Below the pieces are notes generated by a model. It did no database searches and had not been told where the DNA came from. It saw only the letters and a list, made by a program, of their open reading frames with translations. Of a stretch of 32,500 nt of DNA, positions 22,101 to 30,029 are shown one piece after another. This DNA is from Cristatella mucedo (Eukaryota > Bryozoa > Phylactolaemata > Cristatellidae), in contig WPIO01000050.1 of NCBI GenBank assembly GCA_009760855.2, positions 987,501-1,020,000 of the forward strand. The letters are read 5' to 3'. The stretch's first letter is position 1. Each line of letters starts with the position of its first letter. The translations under genes were made by a program, and so were the position numbers.

Positions 22101-24718
22101 CCTTCATAATAATAGTATCCTTACCCGGATAATTACTATCCGGATAAGGATACTATCTTTTATATATTATATAATCTAATAATAATAGCATAGTAATGGG
22201 ATATATTATATAATAGGAGAATACTACTAATAATATTATTATAAGCCGAATATAATCTCCACTGAATATTCAGCGTCCGAGCAGCTCGTGCCAGCCAAAT
22301 GGCAGACGACGGCTTGCTTGTGGCTTGACGAGCTGTACCTGAAAATCAAGTCTCCGACTGATGGGTATGGCGCCTGCCAGACTGTGGTAAAAGCTGTCTT
22401 CTCGACGCTCGAGCTGTGCGTGATGCAGTTCTACAAGTTGGAAAAGATCAAAGGAACGACCGAACCCCAATTAAAGTGTCACTGGCATACAGTCACTGAC
22501 ATGCATCGCTAGCACACAGTTGAGCCTGTACTGTGATCCCTACATGCTTTGCCGCTGCACTTTTGCCGCCTCTCTACTTCCTTGCAGCATGCGTTGCTCA
22601 CATTTTCACTTGTGTGGCCGCAGACTTTATCAAGTTTAATGACGATAAAACTAACCTAATTGGTGCGAGAAAACCTAGTATCACTCAAAAAATAGCCCTC
22701 ACTTTAAATCTGCTTGGCCCATATCTCCAGTACCAGCTGCAGGTAATCAGGGTGCTCTGTTCTCAACTAACCTGCAATAGACGACGGCATAAGCTACATG
22801 GCCAAGCAATCTTTCTGTCGCCTACGTAGAATGACCAAATTACTTCAGGCTTGCTTTGATGAAGACAGTGCGACAAGGCCTGTATTATGTGTTACTGACA
22901 TCCTAACTAGATTAGTGTAAATCGCTTCGGGTAGGTATTCTTGATTACGCAATAAGACTTTATATAGCATCGCGTAAATGCCCATTTTGACGCCATTCAA
23001 AAAGAACATAGAAACCAACCTGCTCCTCCACAGCCTTCGCTTCCTTTCCTTTTTCCTTCCTTCTTTCCTTGCGTTTTGACAAAGGGACGCGGCAATGAGC
23101 CGCACACAGCACCCTGCGGCGAGCCGACCTTACGTTCTGCGCGCGCCGGTGCTAACCTGAGCGTGCTCGACTGCGCATTACTAACGAGGCTTCTAGCGGA
23201 ACTAGCGTTGGTGATTTTGAGAGGCGCCCTTGCAAGCTTGCCCATGCTTGATACCTTGCTTGTCATAAACTCTTGGCCATCACTTTTGGCAGTCGCCTCT
23301 CTCTCTCTTGTGGCCAATTACAAAGCACCTGGTTAGACATTCGGTAACTTTTTTCGCACGCACGCTCAAGCGAATAGTCGTAGTAGTAGAGTAGTAATAA
23401 TAATAAATAATAAAGTAGTAATAGTAGTAGTAGAGGCGGTAGCAGTCGAGCAGCAATAACTAAGCGGCGTCAGCAGGCGTCGCAGCCGCGGTAGTTTGGT
23501 CGCCCGGGGGGCGGCAGCTGCCTTATGACTACAGTCTCCGGCGACCCGGCCGCGCGTGGCAGTGTGTCTCCCAACCGCCCTGGATTCTGCCTCACCTTCC
23601 CCTTCCCATCCCCAACGCCTCAAAATCAGTTCTACGGTGCCGAGCGCCGCTCGGCGCCGCTTGGTTTGGCTCGGCTACTCGGATCGTGCACTGCTGCCGC
23701 GAAGTGCGCCGGGCGCCGGCGGCCGCGAGCCGAGAGGAGGCGGCGTTGGCAGCAGCGCACCGGTGCGGCGCTGAAGAATCTGGAGAGCTTAGCCTGCAGT
23801 GGCGGCGGCGGCGAGAGGAAGTGGCCTTGCAGGTCGCTCCATCGACCTTGCACGGGGTGAGCCGCCAGCTGGAACCCCTTGAATACCGATCCCGACGGCG
23901 CTCCGCGCTTCAGCTGCACTGCGACTGCAATGAAAGCGCTGCTTCTGCTGCTTCTGCCGCCGCCGCTGCCGCCGCCCGCCGCAGCAACTAAGCACTGCTT
24001 TTACGCCCGTAGCCCGAGCGCAGCCTCGTCGTCGAGCCGAGGAGCGGAGGTCTAGTTCGAGTAGGAGACCGGCCCGAAGATTCGGGCGCCGCCGCCGCCG
24101 CAAAAAATCCGCGACGAGCCGACGCAACGCCGGCAGCCCGCTGCCTCACCTGTGACGTTGTCTCCGCCGCTGTAGCTGGTCGGGGTGACGACGAGCTCGA
24201 AGGGGCAGTCGTCGGCACTCGCGCTCGCGACGCCGTGGTGCGGATACGGGTCGCTGCAGACGGAGCTCGGCCCGCCGGACGAATACGCTCGGGCTGCGAA
24301 ATACAAGGCGGCCGCCGCCTGGAGAGCGTCTCTTGAGACGCCGGGTCGGTGGCGGATCGCGGCGCTTTCGATTGCGGCGGCGCTCGGGTGGGCGCACCTC
24401 CTCAACCGCTCACGCTGCGGCGCTGCTGCTGCTCGGCTCAGTCGGCTCAGCCGCGAGCCGTCGAGTCCGGCTATTTGGCGCAAGCGAGAAAATCGGTCAA
24501 CCCTCGCACTAACGCAAGCCGGCCAAGTTCCATAATTACCACAGCCCTCTGTTCGTGTGCATCTTTCTCTCTCTCTCTCTCTCCTCTCTCTCACTTCCAC
24601 TCTCTCAATTCTTCTCTCAGTGTAATTATCTGTCTCCCTCGCTTTCTTTCTCTTTATCTATTTCTTTTTCTGTCTCTCTCGCTGTGTGTGTGTGGGTGTG
24701 TGTGTGTGTGTGTGTGTG

Positions 24719-24763
<45 letters not shown>

Positions 24764-27448
24764 GTATGTATATATATATATATAAGTTTTTCCTACATCT
24801 CTCCATCCCTCTATCTTTCTGTCTCTGTCACCATTCGATCACGCTTCCTTTACAGTAAATGTGAAGTGGCCTAGAAAGTGATTAAGTTCTCCAAGGGCGC
24901 TGTAACAAACGTACTATTATTAATCATTATTATTATTATTGTTTCTGTCTCTTCCTCCTTATGTTTATCTATTTATCTACTCAGCACAGTAATGCTTTTC
25001 TATTCTCGCAAGATCGCGGATCGAACCCGGTGCAGTATCATTCACTTAATCTCATTTGCAGCAACTACTGCGATATGGTTTCGGAGCCATCGTACGGGGT
25101 TGCAGCGTGAGGTGGCAAGTGCCCAGCGTACCGGGCCCCGGTTTTTATTGCACCCCATCCCCGCCCCGAGTCAACCATTTGCAATTGCACCATGGCTGCA
25201 GACTGCACCCATAAACCAGCCGTCGCTGCTTGGGCCGCTACAGCCACTGCTGCACACGTAAATGCAACGAGTCCCCGCAGCCACTCTCTCTCTCTTGGCT
25301 CGCGGGGTTCGCGTCGTCTCCGGTAGGACAGCCGCTGTGCGATCGCGCTGGGCGATCGCGCTGTGCGCAGCGACTGTCCCACCGCTGGGCGAGCCAAGTG
25401 CACTGCCTGCTCAAGTGCCCTGCGAGCGTCCCGCAAGCGGCCAACTCGATCGGTTCGACCCTCCCGCAGCGTCGGCTGGCTGGCGAACGTCCACGTGACG
25501 GTGCGTCCAGAAGACGCGCTCGTGGGCCGCGCCAGAAGCCCAAGTCCATCCGTCGAAGACGGCAAAACGCTGGCTGGCGCGATATCCCCTAGCAGCCCGC
25601 AGCGCCCGAGGCACCCGAGCGAACGGGTCCGCAGCCGCAGCCGTCTCTGCGGCGGGTGGCGGTACTATCTTCGAGCACGCTGGAAGCGAGCGACAGCTGG
25701 AAGCCAGCGGCGATTCAACCGTTCGAGGCCGCGGACGCATTCTCCTGGCAACGCGCGCCACGCTTCAAGCTTAAGCCGGCGAGATCGCTAGGCAGCGGCC
25801 TCTTCAGTAGCAGCTTCCGGTGGCAGCTGCTGCTTCAGCTCTCGGCGGCTGCTTGAGCTTCACTTTCGATTCGTCCGGCGGGCGCTCGCTCGGCAACGAT
25901 GGCCGCCAGAGCGCCGGCGATGGCGGCGGCGGGCACCAAACCACGTCGTACGAGCGCCTACTGGCGGCGGCAAACTAGCGCTTGCGGTGGCGGCGGCGAC
26001 AGCGACGGCGTCGACGGCGACGGCAGCGGTGGGTGTAGCTGTGCCCTGCGAAGCGCGAGTGCGGTGCGCAGTTCGCGGTGCACAGTGGGAAGGCGGTGGG
26101 CGCAGCCGTGCAGTGCGACGGCGAGCCGCAGTCGCTTCGCTCGCTAAGCTGCGGCCGCTGTCCGCGCACGAAAGGCTCCGTCCCGGCCTCTGCCGGCAGA
26201 AAGTGCTCTTTTCCGATTGGTCGCTGCTGACGGAAGCCGGTCGGCGACCACATCCGGGGCAGCCGCTGGCCGTGCGGGCGACCGGAGAGCGGACGACGCG
26301 CACTCAGCCGGCTGCTCGTGCCGGTCGCCCTGTTCGCTGAACTGCTGAACTGCTGCACCAGTTCCAGCCTCCTCCTCGTGCCCTCAGGTCGCTACGGACG
26401 AGCACATTCGCCGCTACCCACCCTGCGACTAAGGATCGTGGGCAGCAGGAGCTCAGGGTCCAACGATTAGGCTGCTAGCCCCAACTAAGGTCAGGGTGAA
26501 TGCAGTTGGCATGGGCTCGTGCCCCGCGGCATATGTGAAGCGCGTGAATAGTGGAGATCAAGTTCTCTTACAGTGCAATGCAAGTGAATTATATTTTTTT
26601 ATATATTTAGGTCGCATACTTGCAGCGACATCTACTCACCCGCTGCCAACTATCGCGCATCCTTTCCAAACGTCCGGTGCTGGCGCTTCCATGCTACGTC
26701 ACTACCTCAACTGCCCTCCTGGCTAAGCTAATGCTTCTTGTTTTCTCTCGGTTTGCGCGAGATGAAGTCAATTGGCCACTGCTTGCGTAGCGAAGTCCGC
26801 TTGGGCTCTGAGCGGGCTCTTGGAAACACTAATTCGTAACGCCGATTTAGTCTTCGTCACTTTGAAGAGTTACAAGCGGAAATACATTACTTTACATTGT
26901 CAGTGGCCCGCGCACGTCGTCTGCCTTCCTTCCACAAGGAACTTCTACCTATTCGAGGCTGTGCTCTGTGGCCGCGATCCCTGACACAGTCGGGGCAACG
27001 AGTCTCCGAGAAAGAGCTCAAGCCCGGAGAGAAAGAGGTCGAATGCGTGCGATCGCGAGCCTCCTCGACCTCGACGAGCCGGCCTGGCGCGCGCGCGCTC
27101 GCCCTGACCCTCGGCGGAAAAATCGCAAAGCCGCCGCTTGGCGATGCGCCGCCGGGCAAGCGGCGCCGACAGCGACAGCCCGGCGGCAGCGGCCGTCGCG
27201 GCAGCGACGGCCGAGCTAAGGTTGCAGCGGGCGGAGCAGAACTGCCGGGCGGAGCGCACGAGTCGTGCCGGTTCGAGCATCTCGCGGCGACCGAGACGCC
27301 GCGGCGGCGATGGCTGCTGACGGTTCGACCAAGCGGCGCCGCCGCGCGTGAGCAGCGGCGCCTTCTTACCGCCGGAGCAGAGCAGCGTTGCCGTGCAGGC
27401 GGCGAGCAGAAGACGGCCGCTGAAGGCCTCCGCAGCCGGCAGCTCCAT
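14178..27448 (-). CDS. FRRS1: Ferric-chelate reductase 1-like protein (Reeler-DOMON-cytochrome b561), whole gene, 14 coding exons
   Basis: I assembled this gene by joining exons with consistent intron phases. The coding length is 1812 nt, giving 603 residues, close to the roughly 590 usual for FRRS1. Order: signal peptide (about 1-29), Reeler domain (30-180), linker, DOMON domain (about 205-395), then a b561 domain with five visible hydrophobic segments (420-582). The four expected b561 heme ligands are H419, H461, H493 and H529. By analogy with plant AIR12, M263 and H388 could be the DOMON heme axial pair; that is inference. Family members are membrane ferric reductases that move electrons across a membrane through b hemes. 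N-glycosylation sequons are visible (NVT in the Reeler domain, NVS near 173). Introns range from about 97 bp to 3.1 kb and carry antisense LINE/SINE pieces and microsatellites. No AATAAA was found just after the stop. The identity is firm; some exon edges (exons 1, 3, 8 and 14) are less so. Confidence 0.9.
14331..14622 (-). CDS. FRRS1: Exon 13: b561 helices with third and fourth heme histidines
   Basis: 292 nt, phase 0 to 1. The acceptor is tcgatatcgtgcag and the donor is TGCT/GTAAGT. It encodes VGSVHAGFGVAVMALTVLQ (H493), a basic loop CRPRPTSSRRK, WYHRVVGLASW (H529), then two more hydrophobic stretches ending FGIAFEILQFCC. The H(A/P)xxG...LQ..LA..RP and W..H...G pattern is diagnostic for FRRS1-type b561. 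Reading through the donor hits TAA after one more codon, so intron retention would still give a complete protein. Confidence 0.95.
15183..15292. repeat. Degenerate ~15-16 bp tandem repeat
   Basis: Units resemble aaccagccaatgattt, with variants aaccggccaatggtc, acaagccaaatatt, accagcaaactatt and aaccagccaactgtt. About six copies occur in intron 12. Several units contain CCAAT. Confidence 0.8.
15815..16240. repeat. Degenerate repeat built on an AGCTTCGCC core
   Basis: Cores tagcttcgccgggcccg, aaacttcgccc, gagcctcgcccagcccg, gagacttcgcacgacccg, aaagctttgc, aaactttgccggcc, aagctttac, tagcttcgtcacaccgg and tagcttagctcatccgg recur at irregular 15-60 nt spacing. This suggests an old satellite or duplicated segment. 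It lies in intron 12. Confidence 0.55.
16291..16341. repeat. (CA)n microsatellite, left block
   Basis: An interrupted CA tract directly left of the truncated LINE tail at 16.34 kb. Confidence 0.95.
16342..16476 (+). mobile_element. 5'-truncated LINE 3' tail lying inside a (CA)n tract
   Basis: Homologous to the LINE end: tatcaagaatgatattactc, ttccctttgcagcaaatg, cctagaaagagattgagttc and cctgagggtattttatcaag. The hairpin is partly eroded (cc and gg lost). (CA)n lies on both sides (16291-16341 and 16477-16530). Confidence 0.8.
16477..16530. repeat. (CA)n microsatellite, right block
   Basis: A CA tract beginning directly after the ATT end of the truncated LINE tail, with a few CG and AA interruptions. 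Confidence 0.95.
16798..16884 (-). CDS. FRRS1: Exon 12: b561 helix with second heme histidine
   Basis: 29 codons, phase 0 to 0. The acceptor is ctacctcctatag and the donor is AAG/GTGAGC. It encodes IHRGMLFAAVPLTIAGF, then IIAFVYLRGWSK. H461 and R462 form the conserved HR of the second b561 heme helix, and GW(S)K is the usual loop end. The exon is too short for an ORF search and was found from phase and motif. Confidence 0.94.
17036..17114. repeat. Long uninterrupted (GA)n
   Basis: About 39 perfect GA units in intron 11 (CU on the transcript strand). The purity suggests recent expansion and likely length variation. Confidence 0.97.
17285..17403 (-). CDS. FRRS1: Exon 11: first b561 transmembrane helix
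   Basis: The acceptor is ttccttttcag and the donor is CAG/GTGAGC. Phase runs 1 to 0. It encodes ITFMLIAWLGLSSVATVVAR then YFRSSVLG and EVAWLQ. This matches the family LMxxAW....G...ARYFR...W helix plus loop. The hydrophobic stretch covers residues 420-441. Confidence 0.94.
18043..18162 (-). CDS. FRRS1: Exon 10: end of DOMON and first b561 heme histidine
   Basis: 40 codons, phase 1 to 1. The acceptor is cactcgtttag and the donor is CACA/GTAAGT. It encodes SYDSIMVHDQLPVVS, which includes H388, the candidate second DOMON heme ligand. It ends VELQVH, with the split codon completed in exon 11 to give HITFMLIAW. H419 aligns with the first histidine of the b561 motif HGxLMxxAW. Confidence 0.92.
18305..18482 (-). 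CDS. FRRS1: Exon 9: DOMON core
   Basis: The acceptor is tttcactccag and the donor is CAG/GTAAGA. Phase runs 0 to 1. It encodes VTNVSMHYANGKLYCDFVRP, then FDLSAAGKYYLYLGWG. The pattern G.L.C.F.RP...FDL....YYLYLGWG is characteristic of FRRS1-type DOMON domains, where YYL(Y/F)LA.G is typical. Confidence 0.95.
18967..19050 (-). repeat. G-tract cluster on the transcript strand (C-rich on plus)
   Basis: The minus strand has G runs of about 5, 8, 6, 4, 11 and 4 separated by short loops. The unit resembles ggacattcccccc repeated on plus. This satisfies simple G-quadruplex patterns. It lies in intron 8. Confidence 0.85.
19077..19142. repeat. (TA)n microsatellite
   Basis: About 30 AT units with a few C/G breaks, directly next to the C-rich cluster in intron 8. 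Confidence 0.95.
19219..19290 (-). CDS. FRRS1: Exon 8: short DOMON exon
   Basis: 24 codons, phase 0 to 0. The acceptor is cgtttaaacag and the donor is CAG/GTGTGG. It encodes IKLIYGRTRPEPSLNMVAQ. The GRTRP element matches the stretch before the TxVS....G.L.C strand in FRRS1. The acceptor tract is not strongly pyrimidine-rich, so the 5' edge is less certain. An in-frame stop upstream limits it to at most about 27 nt longer. Confidence 0.76.
19432..19592 (+). mobile_element. tRNA-derived SINE in intron 7 of the FRRS1-like gene
   Basis: Near-identical to the 7.6 kb copy: cgagctgggctggtccagcg, ccaaggtctggctgaggtcg, gcgcctgaatagagattacg, and ctcttggggcgctatacaaa. It differs by an expanded C run in the head (about 19465-19478). 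It is antisense to the host gene. Confidence 0.85.
20044..20142 (-). CDS. FRRS1: Exon 7: DOMON strand following the KM motif, GC-AG donor
   Basis: 33 codons, phase 0 to 0. The acceptor is ttctactcag. It encodes DNDETLTCLVTSSGQ and continues to NPAYHNQKTTE, the counterpart of the family GxDDxxxC element that follows the DOMON Met. No usable GT donor keeps phase. The sequence GAG/GCAAGT is a textbook GC-AG donor exactly at phase 0. Confidence 0.85.
21046..21060. promoter_or_regulatory. CTCF-like motif in intron 6
   Basis: agcgccacctagagg closely resembles the CTCF core AGCGCC(A/C)CCT(A/G)GTGG. A single motif match is weak evidence. Confidence 0.3.
21442..21648 (-). CDS. FRRS1: Exon 6: start of DOMON domain
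   Basis: 69 codons, phase 0 to 0. The acceptor is cctcatgcag, chosen over an upstream tttatcag because only it keeps phase with exon 5. The donor is ATG/GTGAGT. It encodes CGISKTCLLWP, then HVRFQMSGKTPGYLSLG and LSLDTKM. This is the FRRS1 DOMON opening (CG.(S/T)K.C..., V.F...G...GY...G.S.D.KM). The terminal Met (M263) is a candidate heme ligand by analogy with AIR12. Confidence 0.93.
21905..22007 (-). CDS. FRRS1: Exon 5: end of Reeler domain
   Basis: The acceptor is aacctttttcag and the donor is CAG/GTGAGT, a near-ideal site. Phase runs 2 to 0. It encodes GTIMKDYSTFWVNVSTVLSS and then a proline-containing linker. The FxGTxxxDYxxFWV pattern closes Reeler domains. An NVS glycosylation sequon is present. 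A conceptual translation in another frame is also open here but has no family resemblance. Confidence 0.9.
22112..22156. repeat. 45-nt near-perfect inverted repeat in intron 4
   Basis: Arms at 22112-22131 (atagtatccttacccggata) and 22137-22156 pair at 19 of 20 positions, around the 5-nt spacer attac. It is flanked by very AT-rich sequence containing two similar tatattatataat stretches. Confidence 0.88.
22339..22430 (-). CDS. FRRS1: Exon 4: Reeler segment with THSSS motif
   Basis: The acceptor is ttccaacttgtag and the donor is CAG/GTACAG. Phase runs 0 to 2. It encodes NCITHSSSVEKTAF then TVWQAPYPSVGDLIF. This matches the Reeler signature C..(V)THSSS..K....WxAP...G.(I/L).F. A stop codon directly upstream in this frame fixes the acceptor. 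Confidence 0.87.
22585..22985 (+). mobile_element. LINE internal fragment (RT C-terminal part) in intron 3
   Basis: Plus-strand frames give DFIKFNDDKTNLIGARKPSI, the counterpart of PKLNVDTTNLLDMGKP in the 7.3 kb LINE. Further on are MAKQSFCRLRRMTKLLQACF and DEDSATRP, counterpart of LHNVAKIRAGLDKDTSSK, and then a short VGI..YAIR piece. It is frameshifted and has no hairpin end. Antisense to the host gene. Confidence 0.75.
23378..23433. repeat. (TAG/TAA)n trinucleotide repeat
   Basis: Interrupted tagtag and taataa units in intron 3, between the LINE fragment and the CpG-rich exon 3/2 region. Confidence 0.9.
23761..23924 (-). CDS. FRRS1: Exon 3: central Reeler segment
   Basis: The acceptor is tttcattgcag, phase 1. 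It encodes VAVQLKRG then GSVFKGFQLAAHPV and LQGHF, matching the Reeler core (VTL..., FKGFLLQAR, GxF). A proline run (SPPPPLQ) follows. The chosen donor CCG/GTGCGC gives 164 nt and the required phase 0. A second phase-0 possibility is a GC donor at CAG/GCTAAG, which would end the exon at 23794. The domain assignment is safe; the downstream edge is not. Confidence 0.75.
24150..24293 (-). CDS. FRRS1: Exon 2: N-terminal half of Reeler domain
   Basis: The acceptor is a pyrimidine-rich tract ending ttcgcag and the donor is GTGAGG. Phase runs 1 to 1. It encodes residues 27-74: YSSGGPSSVCSDPYPHHG followed by the SYSGGDNVT motif. This is the usual Reeler opening (YPxGAP..C..M.P.HG, then YxxGDxV). Predicted signal cleavage falls just before YSSGG. 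An open frame continues upstream of the acceptor, so a longer exon cannot be excluded by sequence alone. Confidence 0.85.
24567..24785. repeat. (CT)n-(TG)n-(CT)n-(TA)n composite microsatellite
   Basis: Successive pure blocks of CT, TG, CT and TA in intron 1. All the open frames through it are low-complexity. Confidence 0.95.
24846..24945 (+). mobile_element. 5'-truncated LINE 3' tail in intron 1
   Basis: Contains cctttacagtaaatgtgaag, ggcctagaaagtgattaagt and tctccaagggcgctgtaaca, then an ATT-rich tail. It lies just downstream of a CT/TG/TA composite microsatellite and antisense to the host gene. Confidence 0.75.
25230..26460. promoter_or_regulatory. CpG-rich stretch inside intron 1
   Basis: Strongly GC/CpG-rich, with Ala/Arg/Gly-rich frames on both strands but no domain. 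It contains gatggcggcggcg-type sequence. It may be an island extending from the promoter region or an alternative promoter. No transcription start can be fixed. Confidence 0.35.
26470..26612 (+). mobile_element. tRNA-derived SINE, diverged copy in intron 1
   Basis: Recognised by the B-box region (gttggcatgggctcgtgccc), cggcatatgtgaagcgcgtg and aatagtggagatcaagttct, then an AT-rich end. The A-box half is badly eroded. Its orientation is antisense to the host gene. Confidence 0.65.
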
Positions 27449-27480
27449 CGTCGGCGTGGCTTCTACGATTAGTAGTCGCT
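26990..27480. promoter_or_regulatory. CpG-rich segment around exon 1 of the FRRS1-like gene
   Basis: A CpG-dense block that encloses the predicted start codon and first donor. This fits a CpG-type promoter or first-exon region. There is no TATA box at a convincing distance upstream of 27448 on the minus strand. Confidence 0.45.
27370..27448 (-). CDS. FRRS1: Exon 1: start codon and signal peptide
   Basis: 26 codons plus 1 nt. The ATG has A at -3 and G at +4. An in-frame TAA lies 132 nt upstream (27578-27580) with no ATG between, so this is the first possible start. The peptide has a short polar start (MELPAAEAFSGR) and a hydrophobic core (LLLAACTATLLCSG), which fits a signal peptide. The donor is GTAAGA, phase 1. 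It sits in a CpG-rich stretch, as first exons often do. The link to exon 2, 3.1 kb away, rests on phase and on the good signal-peptide/Reeler junction it creates. A different first exon is possible. Confidence 0.68.
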
Positions 27481-27817
27481 GGGCGTCGCTTTCGCAGAGG
27501 TTAAAATATTCGCGGATCGGATTACGGCATGCATCCCACGTGACGGCAGATGCGGTCAGCTCGCCGAGGTCACCACGTTATTGCTCTGGCCACACCCACA
27601 ACCCGTATAGGAGCCAGTTTTTAAGGCGAACGTAGCTTCTCTCGGAAGTGCCGCGCCCACCTACCAACAATCCGCTGGCTGCGTCAGCGCGTCGCCTCTC
27701 TCCGCGCGCTGTGCTGCCGTCTTCCTGTTGACAGTGCTCCGAGGAGGGCTGGGTCGTCACGATGGCCGTTGTGCTGGAGCTGGTGCGAAAAGGCGGCATC
27801 GCCCGGCGGTAGCCGCA

Positions 27818-28008
<191 letters not shown>

Positions 28009-28069
28009 TGGCAATAATGCTACGCGTGACGACATTGCGAATGTTACGACCAATCTCATTCGGTCATGC

Positions 28070-28165
28070 ATTCTTTGCAGCATCAGTAAAGTGCATAGAA
28101 AGTGAATCAGTTCTCTGAGGCCGCCGTGCAAATACATTATCACTATGATTGTTATTATTATTATT
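28070..28165 (+). mobile_element. 5'-truncated LINE 3' tail, diverged
   Basis: Contains tttgcagcatcagtaaagtg, catagaaagtgaatcagttc and tctgaggccgccgtgcaaat, then a (TTA)n tail. It follows a long (CT)n tract within about 70 nt. Confidence 0.7.
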
Positions 28166-28534
28166 AATATATACAAGTTCCCGCATCGGTCAAATTCAGT
28201 AGTGTGTAGATGGTCAGAAAATGTCGGTCGCAGACCTGAAGCGGGCGATACCGTTGATCTGTTCGTGGGCCACGCGAGACCTAGACGACGCACCGCCATG
28301 CACGCTTGGTCGTGGCCTCCCGCGGCCACTTTTCGCCGCCCATTTTGTTCCTGACCGAAAGAAGATGGCGACGGTTCGCTGGCCGTTCCACTACCGCTGC
28401 ACACGGACGATCCGAGCGGGCTTCAGAGGTGCTCGGGTGTCGGTGGAAATGATTTTCATGGGCCAGCAGCCATTTCCTCGTGTGTCTTTGCCCAGAGATA
28501 GGTTGTTCGCCCAGAGAGGTCAAAGGTTGTTCGC

Positions 28535-28590
28535 CCTTCACGACTCGGGTCGTGGGCTCGAGTCCTTCAGCGGGAAATTCTGTATTGACC
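28535..28590 (+). mobile_element. Possible SINE head remnant (B box only)
   Basis: Contains gggtcgtgggctcgagtcc, nearly identical to the SINE B box, but neither the A box nor the hairpin tail is clear. It may be a small relic or a chance match. Confidence 0.35.
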
Positions 28591-28724
28591 GCTGCAAGCG
28601 CGGCGGCCATGGCTGTGAAAGCTCTTCTGCCACTTTGTAAACGAGGCTCTTTTTTCAATCATCTCGACTCATTTCTTTCTTTCACGCCAGCTACGGACGT
28701 AAAGGCGAGGACAGGCTGATTCGG

Positions 28725-29350
28725 CGGCGGCGGCGGCCGCCTCGCTCCGACGCATCAAACAGCCACCTCTCCTGCTGTGCGACTCCTACGCGGCGAGTCG
28801 CGGAGGCTGCTGCCGCTGCAACTGCGGCGCGCGCCGATCGCTCGCCGGTCGCTCCGCTAGCGCAGCGCGGCTCTCGGCGCACGCGCGCGCCGAGAGCAGC
28901 GCGAGCGAGCGCTCGCGCGCAGGCAGGCGTCGGCGCTTGGCTCCTCGATGCGCCTCGAGCGAGCGAGAGAGCCACCGTCGCCGAGGAGCCACCGACGACG
29001 CGGCCGGCCGCCGATTTTTCGCTAGCTGCAGCGCCTGAGCGCAGACTGAGCGAAAGAGGCCGCCGTTCGAACGGCGCGCCCGCACGAAACGCGCTCCGGG
29101 AGCGGCAAATGAGGCGAGGCGGCAGTGGCGGCCGCCGTGGCCTCGGAGAGGCCAGAGAGCGGCTGCGGCGGCAGCGGGAATGAGAGGAGCGCGCGAGCAC
29201 GGGTGCCGTCAGAGCGAAGGCGCAGTCAAAAGACTCCGTCAGAGGTCGACGCTCGACCATCCGGTAAGCGATCGCGCGCGCTCCAGCAGAGCGGTCGACG
29301 GCGTCGACCGAGCGACGGAGCTGGCGAGACGGCCCTCCCGCTCCTGCTCA
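28725..29350. promoter_or_regulatory. CpG island with stacked palindromes
   Basis: A very CpG-rich block. It contains gctctcggcgc (28870-28880) and gcgccgagagc (28887-28897) as a perfect 11-bp inverted repeat, followed by gcgagcgctcgc. No protein family is recognisable. It may be a promoter for a neighbouring gene. Confidence 0.4.
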
Positions 29351-29893
29351 GCCTTCCTTCCTGGAGGAAGTTTGCTCGGTCACCTTTCCTTTGACCCGCT
29401 TCCAACTAGCTCCGCCCCACCCCCGAGAGGTCGCGGTAAAACCGCTTCTCTTACAGAGGTAGGCAATGAGCTCGACATCAAAGAGCTCGACAATGTGTTA
29501 ACATTAATTTCGATCTGCTTACTCGGCGTCACACAATTTTCTGTCAAATTTCTTTCACTTCGCAGTCTTTCACGTCACAGTCTTTGTCCAAACCTTTAAA
29601 GTCATGCAAATATGCACCCAGCAGTTTTTCCGCCTGCCTTTTATACACGCCACCGTCAAATAAAATAGTAGTGAACGGTATTATCACAGCGCAAAACACG
29701 GGAATGCTCGAGGTCACTCTGAAAACGTCTAACCTCTAGCAAGACGTGCAAGCATGAGACAGCCCTCAGTAACCACAATGCATAGCTGTCAGACGTCGTC
29801 TCCTACCTAATATTTGCGGCGTTGTCAAATCTACTGAACGCGTGCGGATTTTTAAAGTTTTTTCTTGGATAAATTAGCATATTTTATTTTCCT

Positions 29894-29914
29894 CTGTGTG
29901 TGTGTGTGTGTGTT
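29894..29914. repeat. Short (TG)n
   Basis: About ten TG units in otherwise AT-rich DNA. Confidence 0.9.
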
Positions 29915-30029
29915 CGTGACCATGGCCGAGTTCATATCTTTGAATTTGTGTAAGTCAAATCATCGTAAGTCTGGGGTTGACTGAATGTAGTTCGATTGGC
30001 TGCAGCATCGCTGCAGCCAGGTGAGAAGA

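Noticed and set aside
22900-23027. Minus-strand frame with VGFYVLFEWRQ, resembling the Reeler FxGFxxxAR motif
   Set aside because: It is antisense to a clear LINE fragment on plus, has no workable donor or phase, and exon 3 at 23.8-23.9 kb supplies a better FKGF segment.
22997-23317. 107-codon minus-strand frame (SDGQEFMTSKVSSMGK) considered as a Reeler exon
   Set aside because: Its splice sites are weak, phases do not fit both neighbours, and exon 3 already covers this part of the domain.
25005-25050. Minus-strand cgggttcgatccgc, a tRNA B-box match
   Set aside because: No A box or cloverleaf could be found at the right distance.
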